The position numbers and the translations under genes were made by a program. Under the pieces are notes generated by a model that saw nothing but the letters and a program-made list of their open reading frames with translations, did no database searches and had not been told where the DNA came from. Of a stretch of DNA of 64,000 nt, positions 46,883 through 58,167 are shown piece by piece (position 1 is the stretch's first letter; every line of letters starts with the position of its first letter). The stretch comes from Aureobasidium sp. EXF-3400 (taxonomy: Eukaryota; Ascomycota; Dothideomycetes; Dothideales; Saccotheciaceae): contig SWBL01000176.1 in assembly GCA_024195585.1 (NCBI GenBank), positions 39,255 through 103,254 of the forward strand. The letters run 5' to 3'.

Positions 46883-48676
46883 ATGCAAGACAAGCAAATT
46901 GCTGCAGAGGCATCAATTGTCGACCAAACCAATCTGCTACCGAAAAGACAACTGCTCATAGTCTTCGGCGTCCTAGCAATCTCGTTGTTTATATGTTTCG
47001 TCGATCAAAATGGCATCGGTGTTATCCTGCCAACAATATCTCGGGACCTTGACGCCGCCGACACCATCTCTTGGGCTGGTACATCAGCCTTGATTGCGAA
47101 CACAGTCTTTCAAGTTCTCTTTGGAAGATTGTCTGATCTTTTCGGTCAGTGGCTCCTGTACACATATGACTACATGCTGAGCGTACATATATAGCACGAA
47201 AACCCGTTTTCCTCTCGGCATTGATCTTGCTCGCAGTTTGTGATCTGCTCTGCGGTTTCTCGCAAAATGCTGCCATGCTTTACGTCTTTCGTGCTCTTGC
47301 TGGTGTCGCCAATGGTGGTATCACGAGTCTGTCCATGATGATTGTGAGCGACATCGTTACTCTCAAAGAGCGAGGCAAATACCAAGGGATCTTGGGCGCT
47401 TGCGTAGGATTAGGTAACATGGTGGGACCTTTTATCGCCGCAGCCTTTGCACAACATTCCACCTGGCGAGGTCTTTTCTGGCTAGTTAGCCCGCTTGCAG
47501 CGCTTTGCTGTTTGGTATGCTTTTTCATCCTACCTCCTGCGAACCAGTCCTCAAACCTGGACTTCAGGACTGTCATGAGAAAGATCGACTATTGGGGCAT
47601 TCTTTTCGGATCTGCAGCGATCATGCTCATCTTGATGCCCGTGTCCGGTGGTGGAAGCTATTTCGCATGGGACAGTCCTTTGGTCATCTCAATGCTGGCA
47701 GTTGGAGGTAGTTGTGCTCTGACATTCGTCTTCATTGAACACAGGATCGCGTTGCTTCCAATGATGCCTTGTAAGTTCTCCTGCACCACAGTACCTTTAT
47801 GCCTGATGTCAGTGACTGAGTCAAGCAGTATCACTCTTCACAAAAGCACCTGTATGCGTGCTTCTTGTGCAAAACTTCCTCTTTGGGATCGTCTACTACT
47901 CACAGCTCTACTATCTCCCACTCTTCTTCCAGAACGCGCGACAAATGTCACCAATAACATCGGCTGCTCTTGTGTTGCCCATCACCGCAACACAGATGAC
48001 ATTTTCCATTATTTCAGGACAGTATATTTCCAGACGGGAGCGGTATGGCGAAGTTATCTGGACAGGCTTCTTCCTCTGGACACTTGGAGTCGGTCTTACT
48101 TGTATTTTTGACCTCAGCACGCCGATAGCTGCCATAGTAGTCATCTTGCTCATTCAAGGGGCAGGGGTAGGCTTTATCTTCCAGCCAACCTTAGTTGCAT
48201 TGCAAGCTCATTGCTCCAAAGAACAGCGTGCTGTGGTCATATCCAATCGCAACTTCTTACGCAGTCTAGGTGGTGCAGTAGGTCTTGCAGTCTCGGCTGC
48301 TGCGCTGCAAAACTCTCTCAAGAAAGCCATGCCTCCTGAATTATCTTCTTTTCTTTCATCCTACGATACTCCGGACTTTGAGGCACTAGGAGCTTCGCCA
48401 GAACAGATACAAGCTATTCTGCAGGCCTATGCTACAGCTAGCAGGACGGTGTTCATCATGAATGCACCGTTCATGGGACTCTGCCTTATCGGCTGCATTC
48501 TGATCAAGGATCGTGGGTTGCAACGCCCTAACGAAGCACAGCAAATTGCTTCCGTCGAAGACGTGACTGATGTGGCGGAGAAGGGACGCGAGGAAAAGGT
48601 GGTTGGCGTACTGCAATCTGTTCATGGAACTTCCGAGCCAGAACTGACTGATGATGCGAAGAGCCTCCATAAATGA
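46883..48676 (+). CDS. MFS drug:H+ antiporter-2 (DHA2, 14-span) type transporter
   Basis: Exons 46883-47144, 47195-47770 and 47829-48676 (introns 50 and 58 nt) give 561 residues. DHA2 features are DQNGIGVILPTISRDLDAADTISWAGTSALIANTVFQVLFGRLSDLF (motif A region; read in parts), a motif C-like helix (GLGNMVGPFIAAAF) and 14 predicted spans. A cytosolic C-terminal tail is acidic. Members of this family export drugs or metabolites; some move amino acids. Here it is transcribed away from the NCS1 permease and probably shares its control, so it may export a catabolic product or a toxic analogue. Confidence 0.84.
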
Positions 48677-48968
48677 GAGACGTGGTGGCGCCTCATCGAA
48701 ATGAAGCCATGTTCACAATATCGGAAAGGTGATATATGCATTGCAAAGCATAGTTGCTTCCATCATATATATATCACTGAAGGTGTGACTTGCTGATGCA
48801 CAAGAAGGTGAATGCGCTCAATCTTTGGATTGATTTGAGCGTTTTGAACATTTGGGTATGGAGCACAGCAACTTGACGCTTTTGGTAACAATTCTTCAAA
48901 GATGCAAGTGCGATTCGAAGCGTGTCTCGATGTTTGTTTGTCTAAGCTACAAACATCCCGATAAGGAA

Positions 48969-50620
48969 TCACATCTCTCTCCAGTCATTAGCTCTTTCCC
49001 AAGCATATGCGGACTCAAACACCGACGTTTCATCCCACCACTTCCCGATGACTTGCATGCTCACAGGAAGTCTCACTCTCGCCTCTACACCGGGTCCTTC
49101 CAGAACTTCCAGCATGCCAATCGGCATCGCCAGCACAGGATGACCACTTTGATTAAAAGGTGCAGTGTTCGTTGTCAGTCCAATCTGCTTCATGATTTGC
49201 TCAATTGGTGTAGCGTCTGCTGCAGCATGACTGGTCGCCACATATGGAAGTGTAGGAGTGAGTAAAATGTCGTATGTCTCAAGTGCTGCGTCATACGCAT
49301 CTCGCAGTTGGCGTGACAGGTTTGTTGCTTTTGCTAGCAGAAGGGGGAAGTTCTGGACAGCATAGAGACCGTTGAGGTAGATGTTCTTAGTCGACACGTA
49401 TGCATTGTCCCAGTTGTCCTGACCCATTGGGTGGAGTTTTGAGTTGAGAGTCAACATCTGGTGACCTCTTCTGCCAAATGAACCGGATGTTTTTGCGAGA
49501 TATCCTCCCACTTTCGATATGCCGGTCCAGATGGCGGCACCTTTTGAATGGATCGGGATGGAGATCTCGTCAACAGTCGCGCCGAGCTCTTCGAACCTAG
49601 CAACGGCCGCTCTGAATGTGTCGATTACTCGGTGGTCCAAGGCCGGCAAAGACAGAGATTCTTTGATGATAGCGAGTCTTTTGCCTGCCAGCGGCTTGTC
49701 CATTGGCAGGTTTGCTATCAGACTGTATGCTGGAATCTTTGAAGGATGTGGTGCAGCAAACGAGCGATCATCGATATTGTCGTCACCAGCGATAGCTTCA
49801 AGGAAGATGGCATTCTCAAGAACTGTTCGAGTCATTGGGCCAAGATGATCATTAGTAGGTTCGTTCGACCCGCTGCCAGTATAAGGTATCAGACCAAAAG
49901 TTGGTTTGAGTCCAACGATACCACAGTTGGCAGCTGGAACGCGGATACTGCCACCTTGATCTGCTCCAATAGCTCCGTCGCATTCACCAAGGGCGACAAG
50001 AACGCCTGATCCACTTGAGCTGCCACCAGAGCTGTAGCCTTTTGCGATAGGGTTCTCGACGATTCCAGTTCCCGACGAATGACTTGTAGCACTATGGCAC
50101 ATGTTCTCACAGACGGCTTTTCCGAGGATCGTGCCACCGGCTTCTAAAATTCGTGTCGCAACAGTGGCATCGCAGTCAGGCACGAAGTCCTTGATGAAGT
50201 TGGTACCTAAAAGCATAGGGACTCCTTTCAGAGCAACATTGTCTTTGAGAACAAATGTTTTGCCGTGAAGCTTGCCACCTTTGGACTGCTTGTCGACGAC
50301 TATACACTTCCAGGCCCAAGCACCATATGGGTTGTCATGCTTTTCGGGAAAGTGAATGTTCTCTCTTGAAAATCTATCCTCGTCTACCACAGGAATGTAG
50401 TCTGATTCTAACTCAGCTCAACTGTGTTTCTGTGTCTCATGTTGTACTCACCTTCCATGCTCATGAGTTGTTCGCTTGCATCATGAAAGACAGCCAACAA
50501 GCGACGGTAATCTTCCTTTTCATGACCTTCAATTTGAACTCCTAGTTGAGAGCAAAGGCCATCGAGTGTTTCTGTAGTCACAGGGTTCCCCTGTTTGGCG
50601 TCTAGAGAGAAAACAGACAT
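48969..50620 (-). CDS. Amidase-signature family hydrolase
   Basis: Exons 50620-50452 and 50401-48969 (50-nt GTGAGT...ATCAG intron) give 533 residues. The Ser-cisSer-Lys triad is visible: Lys near residue 109 (FVLKDNVALKG), the glycine/serine loop SSGGSSSGSG (about 182-189) and the nucleophile Ser near 208 (DQGGSIRVPAANCG). It hydrolyses a C-N amide bond; the substrate is unknown. It is divergent from the PuuE-like gene over a promoter carrying a TCGGAGGTCCGA palindrome and paired GATAA sites. This suggests a role in releasing ammonium from an amide intermediate of a nitrogen heterocycle pathway. The N-terminal 56-residue exon is typical of fungal amidases (GLCSQLGVQIEGHEKEDYRRLL). Confidence 0.87.
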
Positions 50621-51162
50621 CTGGTCGCCTTCTTGCAGTCCAGTGGATTCCTGAGCAGATGGTTGGACAAACAGGACCCAAAGAAGGACGGGCCTTATAC
50701 GAGGCACCCTCGGGCTGTTTTGATGTGTTCGCACTCCATTGTAGCACAAACCCAACAAATCATACCCCTCAAAATTCGCTATCGCCTGTCAGTAACCTGA
50801 CACAGGCACAAAGTAGGGCTATCGGAGGTCCGAATCACGATGTGCGAAGATGGGTTGTATGTGGCGGGGTCGAAGGCCGATAAGCATCAGATAAGAACAG
50901 CGCACCCTGTCTGGTACGGATTGCCCTAATACACTATACGATAGGCCAAATCGTTCGTCCGAACAAGAAGGAGATAGATGTTCCACTATACGTTGCATCG
51001 GCATACAGCCGATCTTGCGATAATTGCCGCTCCACTCACTCGTGTTCGAATAAACCATACATAAGCTGAAGCTAGACAGTTATAGTTTTATCATGCTATT
51101 CGCAAATTTCTGTATTGCTCTCACTTCTAACCTGTCTATTGCATAGAGAAATATTGCCTAAC
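50621..51162. promoter_or_regulatory. Divergent promoter with palindrome TCGGAGGTCCGA and paired GATAA sites
   Basis: The palindrome lies at 50822-50833, and CGATAA (50878-50883) and AGATAA (50889-50894) follow. The second GATA site reads ATCAGATAA in full. The arrangement mirrors that in the NCS1/DHA2 promoter at 46566-46610. Confidence 0.55.
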
Positions 51163-52251
51163 ATGGTGCACGTTGAAGAAGCTCTGCAGTTGCCGAGAGA
51201 TTTTGAAGGTCAGAAGGTTTCAACGCGCTCACCTGAACGAGAGCTAACGGTATACCAAGGCTTTGGCGAAGAGGGCCACGATCCTCAGTGGCCTAATGGT
51301 GCTCGTATAGCTGTATCATTCGTCCTGAACTACGAAGAAGGTGGCGAGAGAAACGTCCTTGACGGAGATGGAACCAGCGAAGCATATCTCTGGGAGAAGG
51401 GTCCATCTGGAGGTGGCAGAGAGCATCGCCATCTCAATGGCGAGCAGGATTTCGAATACGGAAGCCGATGCGGCGCTTGGCGAATCCATCGACTCATGAA
51501 AGAGTTTGGATGGAAGATGACTCTCTGGGCCGTCTCGGTTGCTATGGAGCGAAACCAAGCCTTCGCAAAGGCTTGCGTGCGCGATGGTCATGAGATTGGC
51601 GCACATGGCTACAGATGGCTTGACATCTGGAGCTACTCTTTCGAAGACGACAAAGCTTACATCAAGAAGAGCTGCCAGACTCTCGAGGCAGCCACTGGCG
51701 AATTTCCAAGCGGAGCTTATTTCGGTAGAGGTACTCCTAACACTGCATCTCTGTTACCTCTGATGTGGAAGGAGATGGGACACAAGCTGCTCTATACATC
51801 CGAGGTCTACAATGAAGACTCACCCTATTGGATCGATCTTCCGTGGGAGAAGGAGCTGCCAGATGCCGAGAAGGAAGGCATGCTGATGGTTCCATACAAC
51901 TACGACTGTGAGTATCTAACCTTTGGTCGTTCGAGTGGACACTAATGTATCTCTGTAGGTAACGACGGCAAGTTTCACATGAGTCCTGGTTTTGTCAGCT
52001 CAAGTGGAGCAACGTACGAGCAGTATCTCAAAGATGCTTTCGATTGCTTATACCGTGAAGGCGGCAAAATGATGACAATCCCAATGCACAGTAGGATTGT
52101 GGGCAAACCAGGTCGATCAGAAAGTCTGCGCAGGTTCATGAAGTATGTTTCGGAGAAGGAAGGAGTCTGGGTCACCACGAGAAGGGATATCGCAAACCAC
52201 TATCGGGAGAAGTTTCCTTACAAACCAGGCTCAAAAACTGGCGGTGACTGA
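51163..52251 (+). CDS. PuuE-type allantoinase-like polysaccharide deacetylase-fold protein
   Basis: Exons 51163-51907 and 51959-52251 (51-nt intron) give 345 residues, close to the usual size of PuuE proteins (about 300-320). Matching wording includes PRDFEGQ, DPQWPNGARIAVSFVLNYEEGGE, DFEYGSRCGAWRIHRLMKEF, the DGHEIGAHGYRWLDIWSYS metal-site block and GRGTPNTASL. Bacterial PuuE is a cofactor-independent allantoinase of the polysaccharide deacetylase fold; fungal relatives have also been described as chitin deacetylase-like. Neighbours (NCS1 permeases, amidase) favour ureide or hydantoin-type ring opening over chitin. There is no signal peptide, which also argues for a cytosolic role. Confidence 0.83.
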
Positions 52252-52624
52252 TAGATCGTGAGAAGAGCTTCAAGGCACGAGCATCCCTTCCAGCGAACAT
52301 TGAAATCTCGCATTTAAATATTTCCAGCTTGTGTAACAAGTTCCACTTCCTCAGGAGAGCCTTGAGCGTTGTTGTCGTGTTCGTGTGATTTTCTGCCTTA
52401 TGCGCGCTGTACTGGCCAAAATTGGAAGGAAGCCAAGCACACCACAACTTTTGGCCACAAGTGTGCGGATGCTTATCAAGTCGTGGGCTGTCGCTTCCTT
52501 CCCAACAAACATAGATAACAAATCGGCCGCTGTTGCCAATGTATCTCGACGTGATAGATGCATATATAAGGCGTCTCCGTGCCACTCTGATGGCGAGGCA
52601 AGTCGCTAGTCGCTGCTGTACCAC
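52252..52624. promoter_or_regulatory. Intergenic region upstream of the first Zn2Cys6 regulator
   Basis: A 373-bp spacer between two plus-strand genes. It presumably holds the terminator of the PuuE-like gene and the promoter of the regulator. No palindrome of the TCGGAGRTCCGA type is seen. Confidence 0.45.
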
Positions 52625-54729
52625 ATGGCTAACAATTTGATGTCTTCGAATCTGAACACCCAAGAAACAGCCACCTCGCCTAATATTGATGATGCAAGCA
52701 ATCCCAGAAAGAGGCAGCGGACCGCTTGCGATAGGTGCAAAAGCAGGAAACAAAGGGTATCAAACAGGCTCCCCTTTGTCGCCTTCTGCCACTCATATGT
52801 CTCTGATAGTGTGATAATGTATATCCGCAATGCACCAATTGCGCAAAGGCCGGCAAGGATTGCAACAAACCGCCAGAAACCGAAGCATTGGATGGCTCGT
52901 ATACACGTGCCCTTGAGAATCAGGTTGCCTACCTTGAGAAACGCCTGATGGCCATGGAGGAACATCGAACACGTGCTTCTTCAACTTCGACCGCGAACAA
53001 CTTACCTTCTCCTGTCCGTGCCAATTATCCTTTGACGCCAAATGTTCAGACTGCTGATGTTGTCAACGCCCAAGAACTTTCGTCTCCTTTGCGACACGAG
53101 GTCAATGTCGCAGACGTCGTCGGATTGTTATCCCTGGGCAATGGCAATGCTGAGTATGTTGGGTCCTCGTCAGGCTTTGCATTAGCAACCGATCTCGGAC
53201 GCATGGTGCAAGCGACAGTATGGAACAAAGCCCTGTGGTTGTCTACACCTTGCGGTTCTCAATCCGAGAAACGCTCATCAAACGCTGATACGAGAAAAAT
53301 CACATTGCAAGAGCTTCAGTCGAAGGCGAAGCCGATATCTGATGCCTTGGGTACACGACTCATCTCCACATATCTTGTCCGCATACACCCAAGGTTTCCA
53401 TTTCTGTTTCCTTCCGACCTCTGGGAGATCCATCACCGCCAAAAGCCCACTGGATCAGCTGAGACCTCAAGGATTGGCAGCATGCACGGAGAACCAAACA
53501 GCTTCGCCTCTCCAGCATACAATGAGAACGGTTTTGCGCTTTTCGTATTGAACATGGTGTACGCTATAGGCGCTTTGAATCTACGTCTCACAGATCAGAA
53601 ATACAAGGAAGTGCCTCCAGAGCAGTTTTATATATCTGCAATGCAGCACGTCGCGAGCGTGAGAGAAGCATCACCCGTTGATAACCTTCAAGCGTTGGTC
53701 CTTCTCATTTTGTATCACTTACGATCAGAGTCTCGTAACGGACTTTGGCATTTGACAGGGCTGGCTATGCGAACGGTGACTGATATCGGTCTGCACCGAG
53801 AAGCGTCAACGAGGAACTTGCCTCCGCTAGAGAAACAACTCCGACGCCGCTTATTCTGGTCTGTATACGCTCTTGAGAGCATCCTTGCTGGGGCTTTAGG
53901 AAGGCCAATAAGTTTGTCTGATTGCGACATCGATCAGCCGTTGCCGTTGAGCATCAGCGATGACGACCGTATGCAAGAACACAACACTAATCGCTCACCT
54001 GATACTCCTACAGCAGGTCAGGAGGCGTACCCACCGTCCAACCTAAGTCAATTCATCCTGCTATCACAACTTCGAACTTTCGAGGCTCGTATACAGCGCA
54101 CAATCTATCGAGTCGATCGGACAACGGGCGCCCTGCAGCCGAAGATGCATCGCTTGATATCAGAGCTCGATGCGTGGCGGCAGAACATTCCTCCCAGCTT
54201 ACAGCCCGGCGAACACGAACGCCTCATGCTACACTTCCACCGTGATGTGCGGCTTCTTCTACAACCCTTTCTGTCTATATCAGAACCAAGCTCAGAGCTC
54301 TTTCGCAGATGTGTGGACGCAGCTGGGCAGGTGTGTCAGATACACAAGCGTCTGCACCAAACCTCCGAATATGGACACAGTTTCGTTGCAGTACATACTG
54401 TTTTCGTGTCAGGCATAACTCTGCTCTATGCTCTTTGGAAGGGTAGCAACTGGTCCTTCAGCATCAGCAACGACATTCGTGCAGCTAGCTGTGTTCTGGC
54501 GATCATGGGTGAGCGAGCGCCCTGGATCAGACGGTTTCGTGATGAGTTTGATGCTCTGACAGAGGCAACCATGGCAGCTTTGGAGAATGCGAGTTGTGAA
54601 GTTAGTACTGAGAAGAGGATTGAGGCAGCAGTGCCAGCACCTGATTTTACTACATTTGACGAACTAGGCATGACGGATGCTGCAGCATTAGAGATGGTCA
54701 GAGAGTTGTCGGAGTGGTTCCAAGCGTAG
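52625..54729 (+). CDS. Zn2Cys6 transcription factor 1 of the nitrogen-heterocycle cluster
   Basis: Exons 52625-52756 and 52810-54729 (53-nt intron inside the zinc cluster) give 683 residues. The cysteines sit at 35, 38, 45, 52, 55 and 62 with ideal C-x2-C-x6-C-x6-C-x2-C-x6-C spacing; the intron separates the third Cys from the basic run CKSRKQR. A short coiled coil follows (LENQVAYLEKRLMAMEEH, about 74-92), which fits a dimer binding an inverted CGG repeat. The middle has the fungal-specific regulator domain (LTGLAMRTVTDIGLHREAS, RRRLFWSVYALESILAGALGRP). It is the closest regulator to the promoters with the CGG-N4-CCG palindrome. Confidence 0.9.
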
Positions 54730-54972
54730 ATAGCACAGGATGGCTTTGATAGACCAAATTGAGTTTTGATGTGAGTTGAGCGATGCCACAATCGGCATAT
54801 GGCTGACCGACAATTTATTTATTTTCTTTTTCGCGAGAAATAATTACACCGAGGCTGGCGTCATGCACGCAAATGTTTGCCGAGGCTGAGAATGCTCCAG
54901 TCGTGTCCGCGAATCCTCCTTTTTATCTACACACAAGTTCTCCCTTCCAACAAAAGTCAGCAACACAAAGAT

Positions 54973-56019
54973 ATGACGACTTTCAACGAGATTCTTGCGC
55001 TTGAACAAGTGGAGCCCAATCGTAAGTTTGAGTGATGGAGTGCGATTGTAAATGGTCCATCGAGTCTAATGCTGATTCGGGCCGTTATCATAGGCTTCAA
55101 GGGCAAATTCAACCCACCTCACATGGGAAATGTCCTGCCAATTGCTTTCGGTGGATATACCATTGGTGTAGCGACTCAAGCTGCCTGCTTTGACATTCCA
55201 GCAAACTTCAGACTTTACGCGATCAACGGCAACTTTTTGGGTCCGGCATATACAGACCGACCCGTGGTCGTCAATACAAAAGTATACCGTACCACCAAAA
55301 CCTTTACGACAAAGCTCGTTGAGGTCTTGCAGAAGCAGGATGATGGCAAGGAGAGAGTATGCCTGGTAGCTTTGGCCGACTTTCATGTCGTGGAGCCCGA
55401 ATCGTTTATGGTATACTCTGCACCACCAAGCATGAAGTATTCTCCAGTTGAGGAGTCCTGGACTCCAGCAGATCGCAAGAAGACCATGGTGAAGGAGAAG
55501 ATTTTGACGCAAGCTGAAGTGGACACACACGATAAAATGTTCAGTCTGATGGGCGACTTGATCGATATGCGATTTACGCCCCAAGGCATTCATGGACAGA
55601 CTCTGCAGGGCTTTGCAAAGGGGCACAAGACCACGCAAGAGCATCTTCCTCTTACCGAACGCTCATCAGCGGACTGGCTTCGTGTGCGCGAACAGGTTTC
55701 CACTCACTCCGAGAACGTGACCAATCTGGCTTTCCTACTGGACGCAAGCATCTCCTTCACACCGCTTGTGCTGCAAAGCATGCCATTGACGGAATCTGGA
55801 GCTTGCTCGACCTTGGAGTTTTCGCTCAGATTCTTGACGCCGGAGATCAACATCAACGATTTCCATCTGCGTGAGTGGAAGACATATGCTGGAGATGCTG
55901 CGAGAACATTTTCAGAGGCACGGCTTTGGGACAGCAAGGGCAAGATGGTTGCAAGCATGTCTCAGACTTGTATTCTGAGACCTCCTAAGAAGGCAGCGGC
56001 GAAGAAGTCGAAGCTCTAA
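54973..56019 (+). CDS. Peroxisomal acyl-CoA thioesterase (TesB/Acot8 type, double hotdog)
   Basis: Exons 54973-55021 and 55094-56019 (72-nt GTAAGT...CATAG intron) give 324 residues. The first hotdog starts with a HMGNVLPIAFGGYTIGVATQAA block and RPVVVNTKVYRTTKTFTTKLVEV. The second has NLAFLLDASISFTPLV, SGACSTLEFSLRFL, FHLREWKTYAGDAARTFSEARLWD and MVASMSQTCIL, all typical of acyl-CoA thioesterase II. The protein ends KKSKL, a strong PTS1. It would cleave acyl-CoA in peroxisomes. Its link to the surrounding permeases and hydrolases is unclear, and it could be an unrelated neighbour. Confidence 0.86.
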
Positions 56020-56368
56020 GTGGCAGTTTCCACAATTCGGCATAGATTGTGATACAGGCAGGTATGGATAGATGGTCGGTCCAATGAGCACCGAAATTAG
56101 ACTTCCTCTTACACAATGCGTATGTTCATGTTGCATAACCATCTTTCTCAACACCATCTTGAAGAAGCGGGGCAATGGTTTGAGAGGCTTTTATTGATTA
56201 GGTGGTTGATATCGCGAGCCCCTCGTCTTGGCACCGGAGCGGACTGATCACCGAGGCAAGTGGTTCCTTATCTCCAACGCTATCGCAGTCACAGCTGCCT
56301 TCTAATCTCAATGACTGCTCGCTAAACCTTAAAGATATCGACATGATACCCAATATACAGGCAGCGAT
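56020..56368. promoter_or_regulatory. Intergenic region upstream of the second Zn2Cys6 regulator
   Basis: A 349-bp spacer. It contains CCGGAGCGG near 56232 and CACCGAGGC near 56250, both CGG-containing, but no clear inverted repeat. Confidence 0.35.
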
Positions 56369-58119
56369 ATGTCTCAGCAGTCGCCATCCAACGCACCTCA
56401 AAAGACACGTCGGATCACCCAAGCTTGTGACTTTTGTCATCGACGAGGAGTCAAGTGCAAGAAGAGCATTGCAAACACCACGCATACCGTCCAGCTATCA
56501 TGTTTAACTTGCATGGAGTATGGCCAGGAGTGTACCCGATTGCGTCAACCAAAACGGCGGGGCACGAAGCCCAAGCGAGAGCAGCACAGCAGCTCTGATC
56601 CAGCAGGGAATAATCAATCCTCTGTCGAAGTGCCATTGCCACAAACAAGTCAAACGTCAACTTTAAAATTGAAAAACAGGAGGATTGTTACCGGTCTTCT
56701 GGATGTGTATTTGGACACCATCCACCCGATGTAAGAGGCTCCATCCACTTTTGATGCAAGGACCACGTTCTTAACAGCATACCGTGAAGTTTTCCGTTCT
56801 TCTGTGAACGTGAGCTTTGGGTCGGATGGAGAGACGGCTCTTTTCCGGCAGACGTATCTGACGAGATGAGCTTGACCTGTATGTGTGCTCTCAGTGCCCA
56901 ACATATCGGAACCGGCGCCCTGTTCAGTGATGACGTGCCTGCAACAGACAGCACTCCAACTGCACAGGAGTTTCTCATCGAGGCCAAGAGACTGGTTCCT
57001 GTGGACTTTGACACCCCTTGTCTGAACCAAATCCGCTCTTATGGCATGCTTGTGCTTCTGGGAGCTCAAAGCAACGACAATGCTATGGCGCACAAGTATC
57101 TCGGTCTTTATCATGGCTTGTGTGCACACTGGAGGCTGTTTGATGAAGCCAAATGGCCCAAAGATATTGTCGACTGCGAAGTCGAAGTCCGGCGCCGGTT
57201 GTGGTGGATCTTATATCGTCTCGAAGTCCACACTGCCTGTGTCTTTGGGACTATGATACGCACTCCAGAAGCACAGTGTTCTGTAGGCTATCCTGCCGGA
57301 ACGCATCACCCACCGTTCATTCCTGGGCGAGAAGGTCAATTCGAAGACTGGTTCGCTGGCTGGAACTCGACCACGGATCTGTTTAGGGCGCTGGAGCATG
57401 TGATTGTCGACTTGCGACTGCGACGCCGTCGGCACAAATCAGTCTTAGGAGATGACATTCCTGACCAGACCTCTTCATTCACGCAAGTATTAGCTCGGAT
57501 ACAGGCAGACATGCTACCTCAATTCAACCTGGTCTGCTCCAGGTCTAGTGATAGCGGCAGAAACAGATGTGGCTTTCAGGCTTCAAACATTCTCTGCACG
57601 ATCCATCTTGGCCGCATGTTGTCTGCTTTGGGAGATGGCGATTTCAGTATGGCTTGCCGAACAGCCGAAGATATGATGACTACCATCAGCAGTATCCCGT
57701 TGGAGTACGTACGAGCTATTGGATCTCCACTGCTACAACAACTGGCCGGCGTTGGCCACATGCTTGCCGCCCTGGCGAGTAAACAGGAACTCTCACACAA
57801 CGACCACCAGCAGTGCCGTGTTGTGTTGGCGTCTATTGTTGGCTTCCTCTCAAATTTCACGGAACGCAATGGCACGGCTGCAACCGAGCATCAGCGGTTG
57901 ACCAAATGCCTGAAAGAAGCATGTGCGCGGAGCGTGCGAGCAGCATCTCAGCAAGCGGAACACTCATCTACATTGGAGATACTCACATGGCCAGAGGAGT
58001 TAGAGATTATGTTCTCAGAGCTCGCATCATTCTCAACACTAACGAAAGATCAGGAGCTATTCTCCATGAATCTGACAGGAAGTCTTTCATGGCCGTATGA
58101 GCAAAGGGCTTACTCGTAA
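56369..58119 (+). CDS. Zn2Cys6 transcription factor 2 with long zinc-cluster loop
   Basis: Exons 56369-56730 and 56790-58119 (59-nt GTAAGA...GTGAAG intron; acceptor chosen because it gives DTIHPIFPFFCERELW) give 563 residues. Cysteines at 20, 23, 30, 45, 48 and 55 form the zinc cluster, but the loop between the third and fourth Cys has 14 residues against the more usual 6. A basic stretch follows (RLRQPKRRGTKPKRE). The rest is a fungal regulator middle-homology region (VEVRRRLWWILYRLEVHTACVFG). It ends 48 bp before the stop of the convergent dioxygenase gene. Specificity is unknown. Confidence 0.85.
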
Positions 58120-58167
58120 AGTTACTCAAGCAGAGTTTGGATATTATTTACAATCTAACAGAAGTCT

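Noticed and set aside
47771..47828. Possible frameshift in the DHA2 transporter
   Set aside because: A 58-nt GTAAGT...GCAG intron joins the two frames at a conserved loop, so the gene is intact.
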